This document shows positions 51,118 to 61,400 of a stretch of 64,000 nt of DNA, one piece after another. The notes beneath the pieces were generated by a model, which made no database searches, was not told the origin of the DNA, and saw nothing but the letters and a program-made list of their open reading frames with translations. Position 1 is the stretch's first letter; the number at the start of each line of letters is the position of its first letter. The position numbers and the translations under genes are program-made. The stretch is taken from the NCBI RefSeq assembly GCF_020829645.1, contig NZ_JAIVFS010000043.1, positions 1-64,000 on the forward strand, given 5' to 3'. This DNA comes from Nostoc mirabile CHAB5784. Its GTDB lineage: Bacteria > Cyanobacteriota > Cyanobacteriia > Cyanobacteriales > Nostocaceae.

Positions 51118-51657
51118 TTGGAGAAAAAATCAAAGGATAATCAAGATATTTGTTATCAAGTAAATGCCACATTATGCGAAAATCGAAAAGCCATTAAAGT
51201 AGCTTATATAAGTGCTGGACGTTTTGTGCTGGCAACAAATATTTTGGATGAAAAGTCTCTCAGTAATGATGATATGATTTCTGAATATAAAGCACAGCAA
51301 AGCTGTGAAAGAGGGTTCGGTTTTTTAAAAGACCCTTTATTTTTTGCGGATAGTATTTTTCTTAAAGCAAGTGAAAGAATTGAAGCTATGGCTATGATAA
51401 TGGGATTATGTCTATTAGTATATACTTTGGCTCAAAGACAAATCAGAGCCGCCTTATCAGCGTCTAAATCTACAATTAAAAACCAGCTTGGTAAATCTGT
51501 AAACAACCCAACCATGCGCTGGGTATTTCAATGTTTTCAATCTATACATTTAGTCAAGTTAAATAATCAGGAAATATTCATATCAAATATGACTTCATCC
51601 AGAAAATATATTTTGAGTTTTCTGCCTCCTCATTGTCGCTACTATTATAAATGTTGA
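51118..51657 (+). pseudogene. IS1634-family transposase, C-terminal fragment (179 aa)
   Basis: KAQQSCERGFGFLKDPLFFA and DSIFLKASERIEAMAMIMGL are strongly conserved in IS1634 transposases, including the catalytic Glu of the DDE triad (CERGFGFLKD). The N-terminal two thirds are gone and the start is only a TTG, so it cannot transpose. Confidence 0.8.
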
Positions 51658-51967
51658 CAAATAGCCGCAATAAATTATTTATAAATGTATTGATAAGCGC
51701 TATTAATTACGTTTAATAGTTACAGATTTTTTGAACTTTTTCGTCAAAATCCATAATTTAAGTACAGAGATTTGCACAGTCATCATAAGTTTTTATCTAT
51801 CAATTAAGTGCCAATCTTTATTGCACCTTATTGAGAATCTAAATCTCATCCAGAGTCGGTAAAAAATCTGACCTCATAACCCAAAACGTCTGATTTTACT
51901 CTTTTTATCGAGAAAAATACTCCGTAAAAACCCCTTTGTGACAGTTAGGGTGCGGAATGTGGGATCA

Positions 51968-52072
51968 ATGCAACCCACAATCTCGATACCCAAGCACTGG
52001 GACTACCCGCGCTTTGCTTTGGAACAGCGCACGAACCAGGGCATTATTTTGGGGCTTCAATACTACCCATAA
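51968..52072 (+). pseudogene. Truncated second copy of the 1696-1917 gene
   Basis: MQPTISIPKHWDYPRFALEQ and then RTNQGIILGLQYYP-stop align over 34 residues with MQATISIPHGWKYPHFTLGQ RTQQGIIIGIKYYP. It stops where the other copy continues SDSFLAR. It starts 3 bases right of the IS end. Confidence 0.65.
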
Positions 52073-52108
52073 ACTTCGTAGCTTAAATATCTACATTTAG
52101 TAAATTCA

Positions 52109-55100
52109 TCAAGTCAAAACAGAGTATCTGAATAGCAAAAATACTTGGGCTGCATTTTCTCTTACCAAATCCTTATAATCGGCAGAAAGAGAAAATTGAA
52201 ACTCTTCTTTATTTTTGAGATTGGTTGTAATATTCTCAAAATCAATATTGAGGCTATTAGATGCTGGTAGCAATTCATTATTTTTAACAACATATAGTTC
52301 TGCTTTAACGATCACAATCTCCTTATCCTTTCCTTGAGTAAAATAAGGAAAATAATCCTTTTTTACGATCGCTTTAAACTCTTCGGTTCCACTGGCAAAA
52401 CGATACCATTCGGTAGGAAAGTCGTATTTGAGACTAAAAAGACGCACGAAGCTATTAGCAGATGCGATCGCTTCTTTAAATTCTAAGATAGCTTGACCTC
52501 CTAGCAGTCCTCCACCTTGTCTAGCTGTGTAGCGTAGATGAATAATTATATCGGAAATAGTATCGTAATCGAATTGACGAAATTCTGAGGGTAAATCCAA
52601 TTTCCAAGTACTAATAGCACCAGCACCCTCAAAAGGTAAGAAACGTTCTTCACGCAGATTAGTTTCAAACATTCCGCTATCATTTTGGGCGTTACTGGTG
52701 ACAATAGACTGAATCGTGCCAAAATAATCGATGAAACGAATGTCTTCGCCATCTGGACTACGACCGTATACACCATCGGATAATACTGAAGATTTACGCA
52801 AAGAGCTTTTCAATAAAGATAGGGTACAGTTAATGCTAGTATAGGGGCCTGTTACTGAAGGAATTGAGAGACTAACGGTTTTAATTCGCCGCATATAATG
52901 TCCGGCGCAATCTAAGTCGAAGATCCATTCAGGAAGGCTAATTTCACAAGTTCCCGTAGCTTTAAGCTTTAAAAGTGCAAATGGATCTAGTTGTCGGAGG
53001 GAGACGTGTTTGGTAAGTTCGTATTCGCGCTTGTTGTGGTCGTGATAAGCCATTTCCATGCGCTTGATGTCGAGATATAACGCTTCTCCAGATAATAATC
53101 CTTTGCGTCCTCCATCCCAGTAATTGAATTTTATGAAGTTAAGCTCATCTAATTCTGGGCGCATTAGTTCGTGTTTCATCGTTTGTTCGGCTTTACGGGC
53201 AGTATCGAAGGCAAACTTATAGTATTCGTAGTAGAGTTTGGAGAGTTCACCTTGCATCCAGCCGTAAAGTTCTTGGTTAGTGAATTTTGATTGTAAAAAG
53301 CGATCAATTTCTTGGGATTGTTCGATCAGCGTTTTCTGATTTTTATATTCGTGGTAAGTAAATTGTTCGCGGATGAGAGAAGAGATAATTTGCCGTCCGA
53401 TCTGCATTAATTCTCGTGCAGCTAGGTTGTTTTGAAAAATCCAATCATCAGCACGACGTTCGTAGGAAGAGGTTTTGGAGGCGCTACTAGCCTTGTGATT
53501 TTCTAAATTAGCATTGAGATCGGCAATGTCAGCACCGATAATAGCAGCTTTTGAGAGTTGTTCTCCACCAAATTCAATTGTTCCCCCTATACCCCAAAAA
53601 TGAATGTTTATAGGGAATTGAGGAATTAAGCCTAAAGCTGGTGCAGACTGCCTCAAACCGAAAGCAGCTAGTTGAAAATTTTTAGCACTAGGCATGTGTG
53701 TATTTAAGTCAGCATCTTCATTTGTATTTAGATACAATCTGCCTTCATCTTTAATATCTAGAGAAGAATAACTTTCTAGTTGTATTTCTCCTGCATATTT
53801 TCCTACCAATTCTTTATAAACTTCGTTAAAATTATCTTCAGTTAATTCTTTTCTTTCTATAGCAAGACTTTCTAAAGCCGATACTGCTTCTTCTGATTTT
53901 CCTAATAATCTTTGGTAATTGCGATACCTTTCGAGAGTCGTTAATCGGGTTTTAAATAAAGATTCGGTTGCTTCTTGAGATTCTTTCCACTGAAGATATT
54001 TAACATCCTGTACCATTTGCTGGATGTTAATTTCATGTTGTTGTCGCAACAGTGAAAGTTTTTCTCCGTCTTTCTTTTCTAGAGCGGACAATAAACTATT
54101 GCCCATCGCCTTGACTTCAGAACAGAGTTCTAAAGCTTTTTGAATCATCAAGGGCGATCGCACTGGGGATAAGGGTTGATTTAAACCACTGACTAAACTA
54201 CTGATATCAATTCCCGCAGCAGCAGCCTTAACCAGCATCCCAGGATCGATGGGTGGTTCAAACAGGGGTAGCTGTCTAACTATTCCCTCAATGTTCATGC
54301 AATGGCGAATCTTAAAGAGGCGATCGCTCACTGTATCCCAATAGCTTAAGAGTTTGTCGTTACAAGGGATGCAGAAGTAGAGAGTTTTGCCTATACCAAA
54401 CAGGGGGTTAACTTCATCGGTATTGACTTTTTCTGTAGTTGGAAAGTAAAGGTTGAAAGGAATTTTACCTTCTAGATCAACTAGCGCATTACCGAGAGGA
54501 TCGAGTTTGTCTCGTAATTGAGCAAAGGTTTTTGGTTTTACTTTACCGCGATCGGGTATTTTTTGTGGTTTGGGACCCAAAATATTAGCAGCTAAGACAT
54601 ATATCTGGGTAGCTTCATTAATAGTTTCGATCGTATCCTGACGAAAAAGACTATCGCCCCAAGCAATGAGATTATCAAGATATTTCATTACCGTGCAGTA
54701 TTGATATGCTAAAAAGCGAGTACGAGCAACTGCATGGGGTTGAAATGGTTTTTTACGGATAGCTTCGTATCCTTCTAATGTGTGCTTTTTTTGTTCTAAT
54801 TCTTCAGGTGTACATTCATCATTTGGCTTGCTAACAATACGAAGCAGCTCATCAATTTGTTTGACATCTTTTTGCTGACGAAAAGCCAAAAATTTCCAAT
54901 ACCGTTTTTCTTTTAGCTCTTTTTCTGCACCAGTTTCAGGATTGATACCGAATTTATCGTTACAAGTAGGATCAAAGATGTAGTGAAACCATCGCTGTGC
55001 TTCGGCAAACCGTTGGTTCTTGCTCAGATGAACAGCAATAGTCAGAGGTACGTGAAATAACAGTTCCCAGTTATAAATTGAATAAGGCCCGTTTTCACTA

Positions 55101-55405
55101 ACATCAATTTCCTTGGGAGAATATTCAACTTCTACTGTTTGATCGCTTTCATTAGGTTGATATAAAGCTTTAAAGAAATCTTGTCTTAGCTTGGCATGAA
55201 AATTGACATCTAAAAGACCGTCAACGGATTTTTTATTCAACTGCTCCAGCAACTCGCTGACAAATGGATGAAAGTAATTTTGGAAAGTATATGTAAGTTT
55301 AGTTTTTTCCTGCCAAATGCCTAATTGACTAGAGATTTTATCGCCTAAAGAGTTGTGAAATCCAGATACTTTATTAGTAAATCCTCTAGTAATAAACCCG
55401 CTCAT
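52109..55405 (-). CDS. Tc toxin A subunit, C-terminal half (pore and TcB-binding part), 1098 aa
   Basis: TcA proteins form a pentameric bell that binds host cells and injects the enzyme made by TcC. ELLFHVPLTIAVHLSKNQRF to WFHYIFDPTCND (about 120-155) is a hallmark of this half. A long helical region follows (about 420-780), with PQFPINIHFWGIGGTIEFGG near 600 just before the long alpha-helical shaft. The TcB-binding domain is near the end (PEWIFDLDCAGHYMRRIKTV, about 830-850). AAGGAG precedes ATG 55405, 91 bases after the TcA-N gene. The split into two chains parallels YenA1/YenA2. No signal peptide. Confidence 0.88.
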   Translation of the reverse strand: MSGFITRGFTNKVSGFHNSLGDKISSQLGIWQEKTKLTYTFQNYFHPFVSELLEQLNKKSVDGLLDVNFHAKLRQDFFKALYQPNESDQTVEVEYSPKEIDVSENGPYSIYNWELLFHVPLTIAVHLSKNQRFAEAQRWFHYIFDPTCNDKFGINPETGAEKELKEKRYWKFLAFRQQKDVKQIDELLRIVSKPNDECTPEELEQKKHTLEGYEAIRKKPFQPHAVARTRFLAYQYCTVMKYLDNLIAWGDSLFRQDTIETINEATQIYVLAANILGPKPQKIPDRGKVKPKTFAQLRDKLDPLGNALVDLEGKIPFNLYFPTTEKVNTDEVNPLFGIGKTLYFCIPCNDKLLSYWDTVSDRLFKIRHCMNIEGIVRQLPLFEPPIDPGMLVKAAAAGIDISSLVSGLNQPLSPVRSPLMIQKALELCSEVKAMGNSLLSALEKKDGEKLSLLRQQHEINIQQMVQDVKYLQWKESQEATESLFKTRLTTLERYRNYQRLLGKSEEAVSALESLAIERKELTEDNFNEVYKELVGKYAGEIQLESYSSLDIKDEGRLYLNTNEDADLNTHMPSAKNFQLAAFGLRQSAPALGLIPQFPINIHFWGIGGTIEFGGEQLSKAAIIGADIADLNANLENHKASSASKTSSYERRADDWIFQNNLAARELMQIGRQIISSLIREQFTYHEYKNQKTLIEQSQEIDRFLQSKFTNQELYGWMQGELSKLYYEYYKFAFDTARKAEQTMKHELMRPELDELNFIKFNYWDGGRKGLLSGEALYLDIKRMEMAYHDHNKREYELTKHVSLRQLDPFALLKLKATGTCEISLPEWIFDLDCAGHYMRRIKTVSLSIPSVTGPYTSINCTLSLLKSSLRKSSVLSDGVYGRSPDGEDIRFIDYFGTIQSIVTSNAQNDSGMFETNLREERFLPFEGAGAISTWKLDLPSEFRQFDYDTISDIIIHLRYTARQGGGLLGGQAILEFKEAIASANSFVRLFSLKYDFPTEWYRFASGTEEFKAIVKKDYFPYFTQGKDKEIVIVKAELYVVKNNELLPASNSLNIDFENITTNLKNKEEFQFSLSADYKDLVRENAAQVFLLFRYSVLT

Positions 55406-55496
55406 GTTTTTCTCCTTGCTAATAATTTGTAAGGTTTTGCCTCTATTTCCTCTTGCTCAAGGTGTGATTTATCAAGCCCACATTACTAAAATGGAT

Positions 55497-58400
55497 TTAA
55501 AACGATTGTCTTTCAATATTTAAAGAACCACTTAAACCAATGATTTTGTCTTTAAATAAAATCGTTTTATTCGTACTGATCACTTTGTTAATCAAAGGAT
55601 TTTTATCTATAAGAGATTCAAGAATACTAGGATTTATTACACTTGGATTAAATGGCTTTGGTACAATGGTGATTGGATCTAAAGGATTGCCTGGTAATGG
55701 CACTGGCTCAAAAATGATTGGTGGTATGTCAATTTGTGGACGAGTTATGGGTGGTTTATATAGAACTCCATAACCAGAATAGTCGGGTACTAAAACTTTA
55801 CTCTCTTCAGAACGTACAAAGAAAACATGACGAGAATCTTGAAAGAAAAAAGGAGCTTCCAATAGATCTTTAACAAAATGTTGAGGTTTAATAACTTGAT
55901 ATATTTGGGGGTGAGTAAGCACTTCTTTAGTAAGATATAGCTTAGTTAAAAACTGAGATGATTGTCGATACCATTCTCGATAAATATAAGAGATCGTGAA
56001 TTTGTCATTATTAGAACTAAAATTTTGTTGCCATATCAGAAATGGGTAAAGTCTTTGGAAGGGTTCAAGGTTTATTATTGGCACAGGTAAACTGTGTGTA
56101 TTGTAGAGTTTGAAGTAATTGAAAATAGCCGCATCTATATAATTAATTGGTGTCAAACCAGGATATTCAATGTGTATCCTACATTCCTGTTCAAAAGGAA
56201 ATGGGGAACTTAATTCTAGCTTTGTGCGATCAAAATCACCTGGATTGAATTGACCAAGCAACAAAGGTTTATTGATATCAGAAGTTTTTGGTGGCTGCCA
56301 TTTCTTGTTATAGTATTCGCTCCAGTACAAATTTACGCTAACTTCAACATTTGGAGTTGAAGTTAAACTTCTTAACTGCGATTGCTTCATCTGAGCGATT
56401 GATGGTTCTTTATCTAGCTCTTCTTGAGTTTTCTGTGGAGGTGTCTGTTGGTTATCTGGAGCTTTTTGGATAACACTTACCCAGAATAAGAATAATCTAC
56501 CCTTCCATACTACTGGTAGTACAGGATTATCTTCTATCTCAACATCTACTTTTTCCCAAGGTGTCCAAGAGCCACCTTCTAAGCGACGGTAATAATATTT
56601 CCTTTTCGCCCCTGTGGTACGCCCAATAACGTGGATAATATCATCTGCTATTTTATCCATTTCGTTTTCTTCATAATGCATACCGCAGATTTCTAATTGG
56701 GCAACTTCATTTAGTTTATCGAGATAATGAACGAGGGCGGTAGCTGCACTATCTTCGGTAATATCTGATTGCAGAAGTTCGCTTTCTAAGTCTTTAAAGA
56801 AAGGTGATTTATTATCTCGCAGTTCCGGTTCGAGCCAATTTTCAGGAAAGAGAAATACTTTACGATTGGCTTCCCAAACTCGATAGCGTTTCATCCATTC
56901 CCATTGTTTAGAATTAATTGACGTGGGAGATACTCCTTTATTCTCATCGTTGAGATCTTTTTCTAAGTTCAGCAAGCAACGTTGAATGAATAATTGAACT
57001 GTGGAAATAGCTTGCTTGATGCGGGAAGTCTTCATACAAGCATCCATCTCGACATCAATTAGGAAATATTCAAAGAGTTTGTCTGGTGTGTTGATATGTT
57101 CGGTTTCTGATTTCTGTTGAAACTGATGCAAGATAAATGTCACCAATGCATCGCGCTGTAAGTTTCGTAATTTATCGTTAATTGGTTGAATTACTTGCAA
57201 CCAAGCACTTTCGTCATAACGCGCTCTTAGCGCACTTTGGAAATTGCGAATAATATCTGCCGTAGGCTCGTTAGTAGTATTAGTAACTAATGTTGATACT
57301 TTAATTCCTATTTTTTTGACAAGATTAAAGGCTTCATTAATCCGAGTAAAAGATTCTAGATGTTTGAGAGTGTCTGATGTCAAACCAAAGTGTGTATAGA
57401 GAGCATTAATTGAGATTTTATCCCAATTGGTTACTCGCTCTAGTAAACTCTTTTTATCTTCAGTGATTGCATTAGGATTGACAAAAATCTTGATAAGGAT
57501 ATCGTCTTGAACTTTCAAAGCTTGTTTGAGTTCTTGGTAATGCAATAAGCCGGTAAAACGTTTTAAGAGTTCTGTCAATATTGCTGCATTATCGGCTAGT
57601 GAGCTAGTAGGTAAAGCATTTAGCCATCCTTCTCCATTAATCTGGTAGTCGCTGTAAGTACCAAAATAGTTGACTTCAGTAGCTGATAAATTTAATGCTT
57701 CCGCGATCGCAAAGGTTTTTAATAGCCGTAAATAGCTGCTAGTAAAGCGATCGACTAACACAGAAGGATATAGATAATTTGTGGGGATACTTTCTTTGGC
57801 TAAACCTTTACTCTCCCACTTGAAAATCAGCTTATCTTTTACCTTTTTAACAATGAGTTTAAGAGAGTATAATTGACCTGCTTTGAGTGCGATCGCATCC
57901 CGATTTTGCCAGATACCATTTTGCAGAGTTATTTCCACTTCGGCTTTGATTGGTTCATCAGGTTTATCTAGTTCTTTTCTCTCTAGAGAAAGTTGGACTT
58001 CAGCACTAGCATCAGTTTCTATATAAAAGTTGTAAAAACCGTTATCGGGAACTTCTAGATAGCATTCCCATACACCACTAATAGGAGCATTGGGAGTTAC
58101 AGTATTTTGAGGTAAAGCCGTCTTTGCGTCGGGAGTACGGTAATTAATTTGCGCTACAGCTATGTTTTCTAGATTGGGTGTTCCTACAACATCATCGGCG
58201 AAGAAATATTGTGCCGAAACTCCGCGTGTTTCTAAGTTAAGAAAATCTGCGATCGCATTTCCCTCAGATTTGACTACAGTATGTAGAAGTTCTGGTGTTT
58301 CTAATAGTAGGTTCGTTATTTCTAAACTTGCACCTACTTGAGAACTCACTGTTTGCTTAACTTGGAGACGTTTTAGTTGCTGTCGCAAGTTAGGCAGAAA

Positions 58401-61400
58401 AGTAGCCAACAGAGCAGACATTTTTTTATCTATTGGTTCGCTCGAAGCTACATAATCATCGTAGGGCTTTTTCAGATCGGGGAATTTGTCAAAAAGTGCT
58501 TGTCCTTTATCAAAAAGACTGTTGATGGCTTGCTTAAATTCATTAGAAACACCAGTAATAGTTGTTAATGCATTTCTTACCGTCTCTGTCATCACGCCAA
58601 GAAAAGTCAACTGTTTTTGGAATTTATCGTAGGTGAGCTTATCTGTGACAGCCAGAATGTTAGCCTCTAATTCTAATTGAGGGTGACTGTAGGATACTGA
58701 ATATAAGGAAGAACCATTTAATAAACCAAAAAATGTATCAGTTGTTTGATTTCCATATACTAGTGCCATCTTGGCTTTGGTAATCTCGCCTGTAGGATCG
58801 TCTTGTACGATATTTTCGCGATCAATCCGAATCAAGTCATCACGGATTGTTTTCGTAAATGATAAAATATCCTCTTTAGTTGGCGAAGCTTTACTGCTAA
58901 TATTCTCATGTTGCAAGAAATAGGCTATTTGAGTGAGTTTGAAAGGCGATCGCTTTATCAGTTCCGCCAGTTCTATAAATCGTAAAATAGCTGGTTGTTG
59001 GTATTTTGTCCCTTCATTTGGATCTGTAAAGCTTAATGAAACAAAGGGATCGATTCCTGATATTGTCTGTAAAATTAGAAACTCGTGGATACTAAGTTTT
59101 AGCTTCTTAGCTAGATAACTATAGCGAAAGATACTGCTAAGATTCTCTAAAGTTAATTTAGTTTGCTCGTTAAAATTGAGCTTTTTGAAGATTAATTCAA
59201 ACTCTTCTGTTTTTAAGTTGAATGCAGCTTGCAACGACTCTACATGGTTACGAATGTTTTCATCACCTTTTTTGGGATAATTTCCGTAGCCATCTTCTTC
59301 AAAGATATCGTCTAGACGCAGGATTGTAGGATTGAGAAACATCTGCCGATATAAAGATTTATTACCGTTAGTATCGATATTTGACCAAAGGGTGAGTAGT
59401 TTTAGTAATTCTTGTTTCGGGTTAAGATTTAGTTCGGCAATGACTGTTTTCAGATGAGCGAGCCGCAGAATTAATAACTTGAAACCCCGATCCAGTTTAT
59501 TCTTAATAGTTGCTTCATCGTCTCCAGCTTCAGGCAGTTGAGAAGTCGGATATAGTGCGGAAATAGCTTTATCAGTATATTCGATACTCCAAGCGAGTTT
59601 TTGCCAAAGTCGGATAAAACGCAGTAATTTCCAAAACTCAATCGCCTTCAGTCGGTTTTGAATAAAATCGCGGTTTTGAATAAAATCGGGAAGCGCGTAG
59701 CGGAATTCAAATTTGCCAAAACTACAAATATCTTCATTACCTGTGGGATCTGATAGCAAAATCAATCCCATAATTTTGTCATAATTGTCCCGCAACCATT
59801 TTTTAACATCTCCGCCATATTGAATAAGGTTTAGCTCGCTATCTTTAGTTCTTAATCCATCAAATTCTGTTTCAGTTAGCGTTCCGTCATGAAAATCTTT
59901 AATAGTTTTGAAATTAATCCGCAACTTTTCTAATTTGGAGATGAGATGGCTATGAGGATTGATGAATTTAGTCTTAATAATTTCTATAACTTCCTCATAA
60001 CTAATATTTACTCGGCGACTAAAAATTTTGGCATTGGAAATCAGTTCGATTAGTTGAGTATCGGTGACGGTATTGGCTACACCATAGGCTTGCTGGAGCG
60101 TGATGCTACTCTCGGTAAGAGTTTTGTGTTCTTGTCGAGACATTTGCAAGCGTTCGATCAAAATATCTTGCCAACCATAGTTAGACGAATTTTCATCGCC
60201 TGCTCGCTCTAAATTATCGTTTTGTCGTAGCTGCTCCATACCAACATGGAGAGGAATGTCAAAATAATTAAAATACTCGCGCAGTGCTTCTAGGGGTTGA
60301 TGGAAAGGTAAAGTTAGAGGGAAGATAGCTTCTTTTAGGCGTTTGTAAGCTTCTTGATTAACAAACTGTGGATTAGCTAATAACTCTTCGGTAGTGTCTC
60401 CTTCCTCGATGTTGTACCCTTTAAAATCTTTCAAAGAAAAATTATTGACAACAAAATACTCTAGAATTTCATTGACTAAATCGATATACGGCAGCACCGT
60501 ATTGGTATTTTCGCAAGTAAGCTGGATGTGTTCAATATCGGGACGACGACGCAGAAGCACATCTAGAGGATTTTCTTTTTCATATTCAGGTGGCAATTCT
60601 ACACCTTCACTATTCTTGCGCTTCAGGTCGATAAACTGTAATAAATTGACTAAATAAGCGGCTGGACTAAGTACTGAACGACAATGTTCGCACTCACAAT
60701 AATCCATTTCCCCAAATAGATTTTCTAAGGTTGGAGAAGCAAGAACTCCTGTAGTGTTATTTGCTTGTGCGCGATCGGTAAATGCCGACATTGCATAGAT
60801 TTCAGGAGCAGTACGAGTAGCTAAATAACTAGTAGCAATATTGAGGACAGCATGATGAACTTGGTGTGCTTTGGCATAGGTTAAACTTGCTGTCGCTTCT
60901 CCACCTAGTACATCTTTAAAAGTTTTGATAAATTCTTGTTCGTCGTACTGAATTACAGCATAGGCAGAATCGATTTTTTTCTCTACCAGTTTGCCCATAA
61001 CTTCATCAGAAGGACTGATTTGATAGAGACGCTGTAGCTGTTTAACTTGCCCTAAGACTGGTTCTGCTAAAGTTAGATTATTTTTTTGTAAATAATCTTC
61101 GACTGGATGAACACCTAGTTCAAATTTTCCTTGCTGTTGGTTGAGAAATTGATATACATTGCTCTTAATATCGCTATTTACCTGCAAGGGAATCTCATTA
61201 TTATTAATCATTTCAGCAACTACGGCAGTAGGATAGCTCAACTTAATTTGATTGACCATTAACCTGACGTAATTATCTTTTTTTTCTTCTGCATTTTCAC
61301 CTAAAATTTCATTAGGAATAGGAATATCTGCTATTAATAACTCTTTGAACTTCTCGACTTTGTAAAAGCCATTCCGAACTAAATCAAGGGGGCTTTCTGA

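Larger units (their letters stand above)
50824..51964 (+). mobile_element. Defective IS1634-type insertion sequence (1141 bp)
   Basis: The 27-bp terminal repeats TCCCACATTCCGCACCCTAA... (50824-50850) and their inverse (51938-51964) differ at one base. The interior keeps only the C-terminal third of the transposase and a GC-rich hairpin. A complete IS of this family is about 1.7-2 kb, so there is an internal deletion. No target duplication seen; curiously both flanks carry ATCAATGCAA in opposite orientation. Confidence 0.8.
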
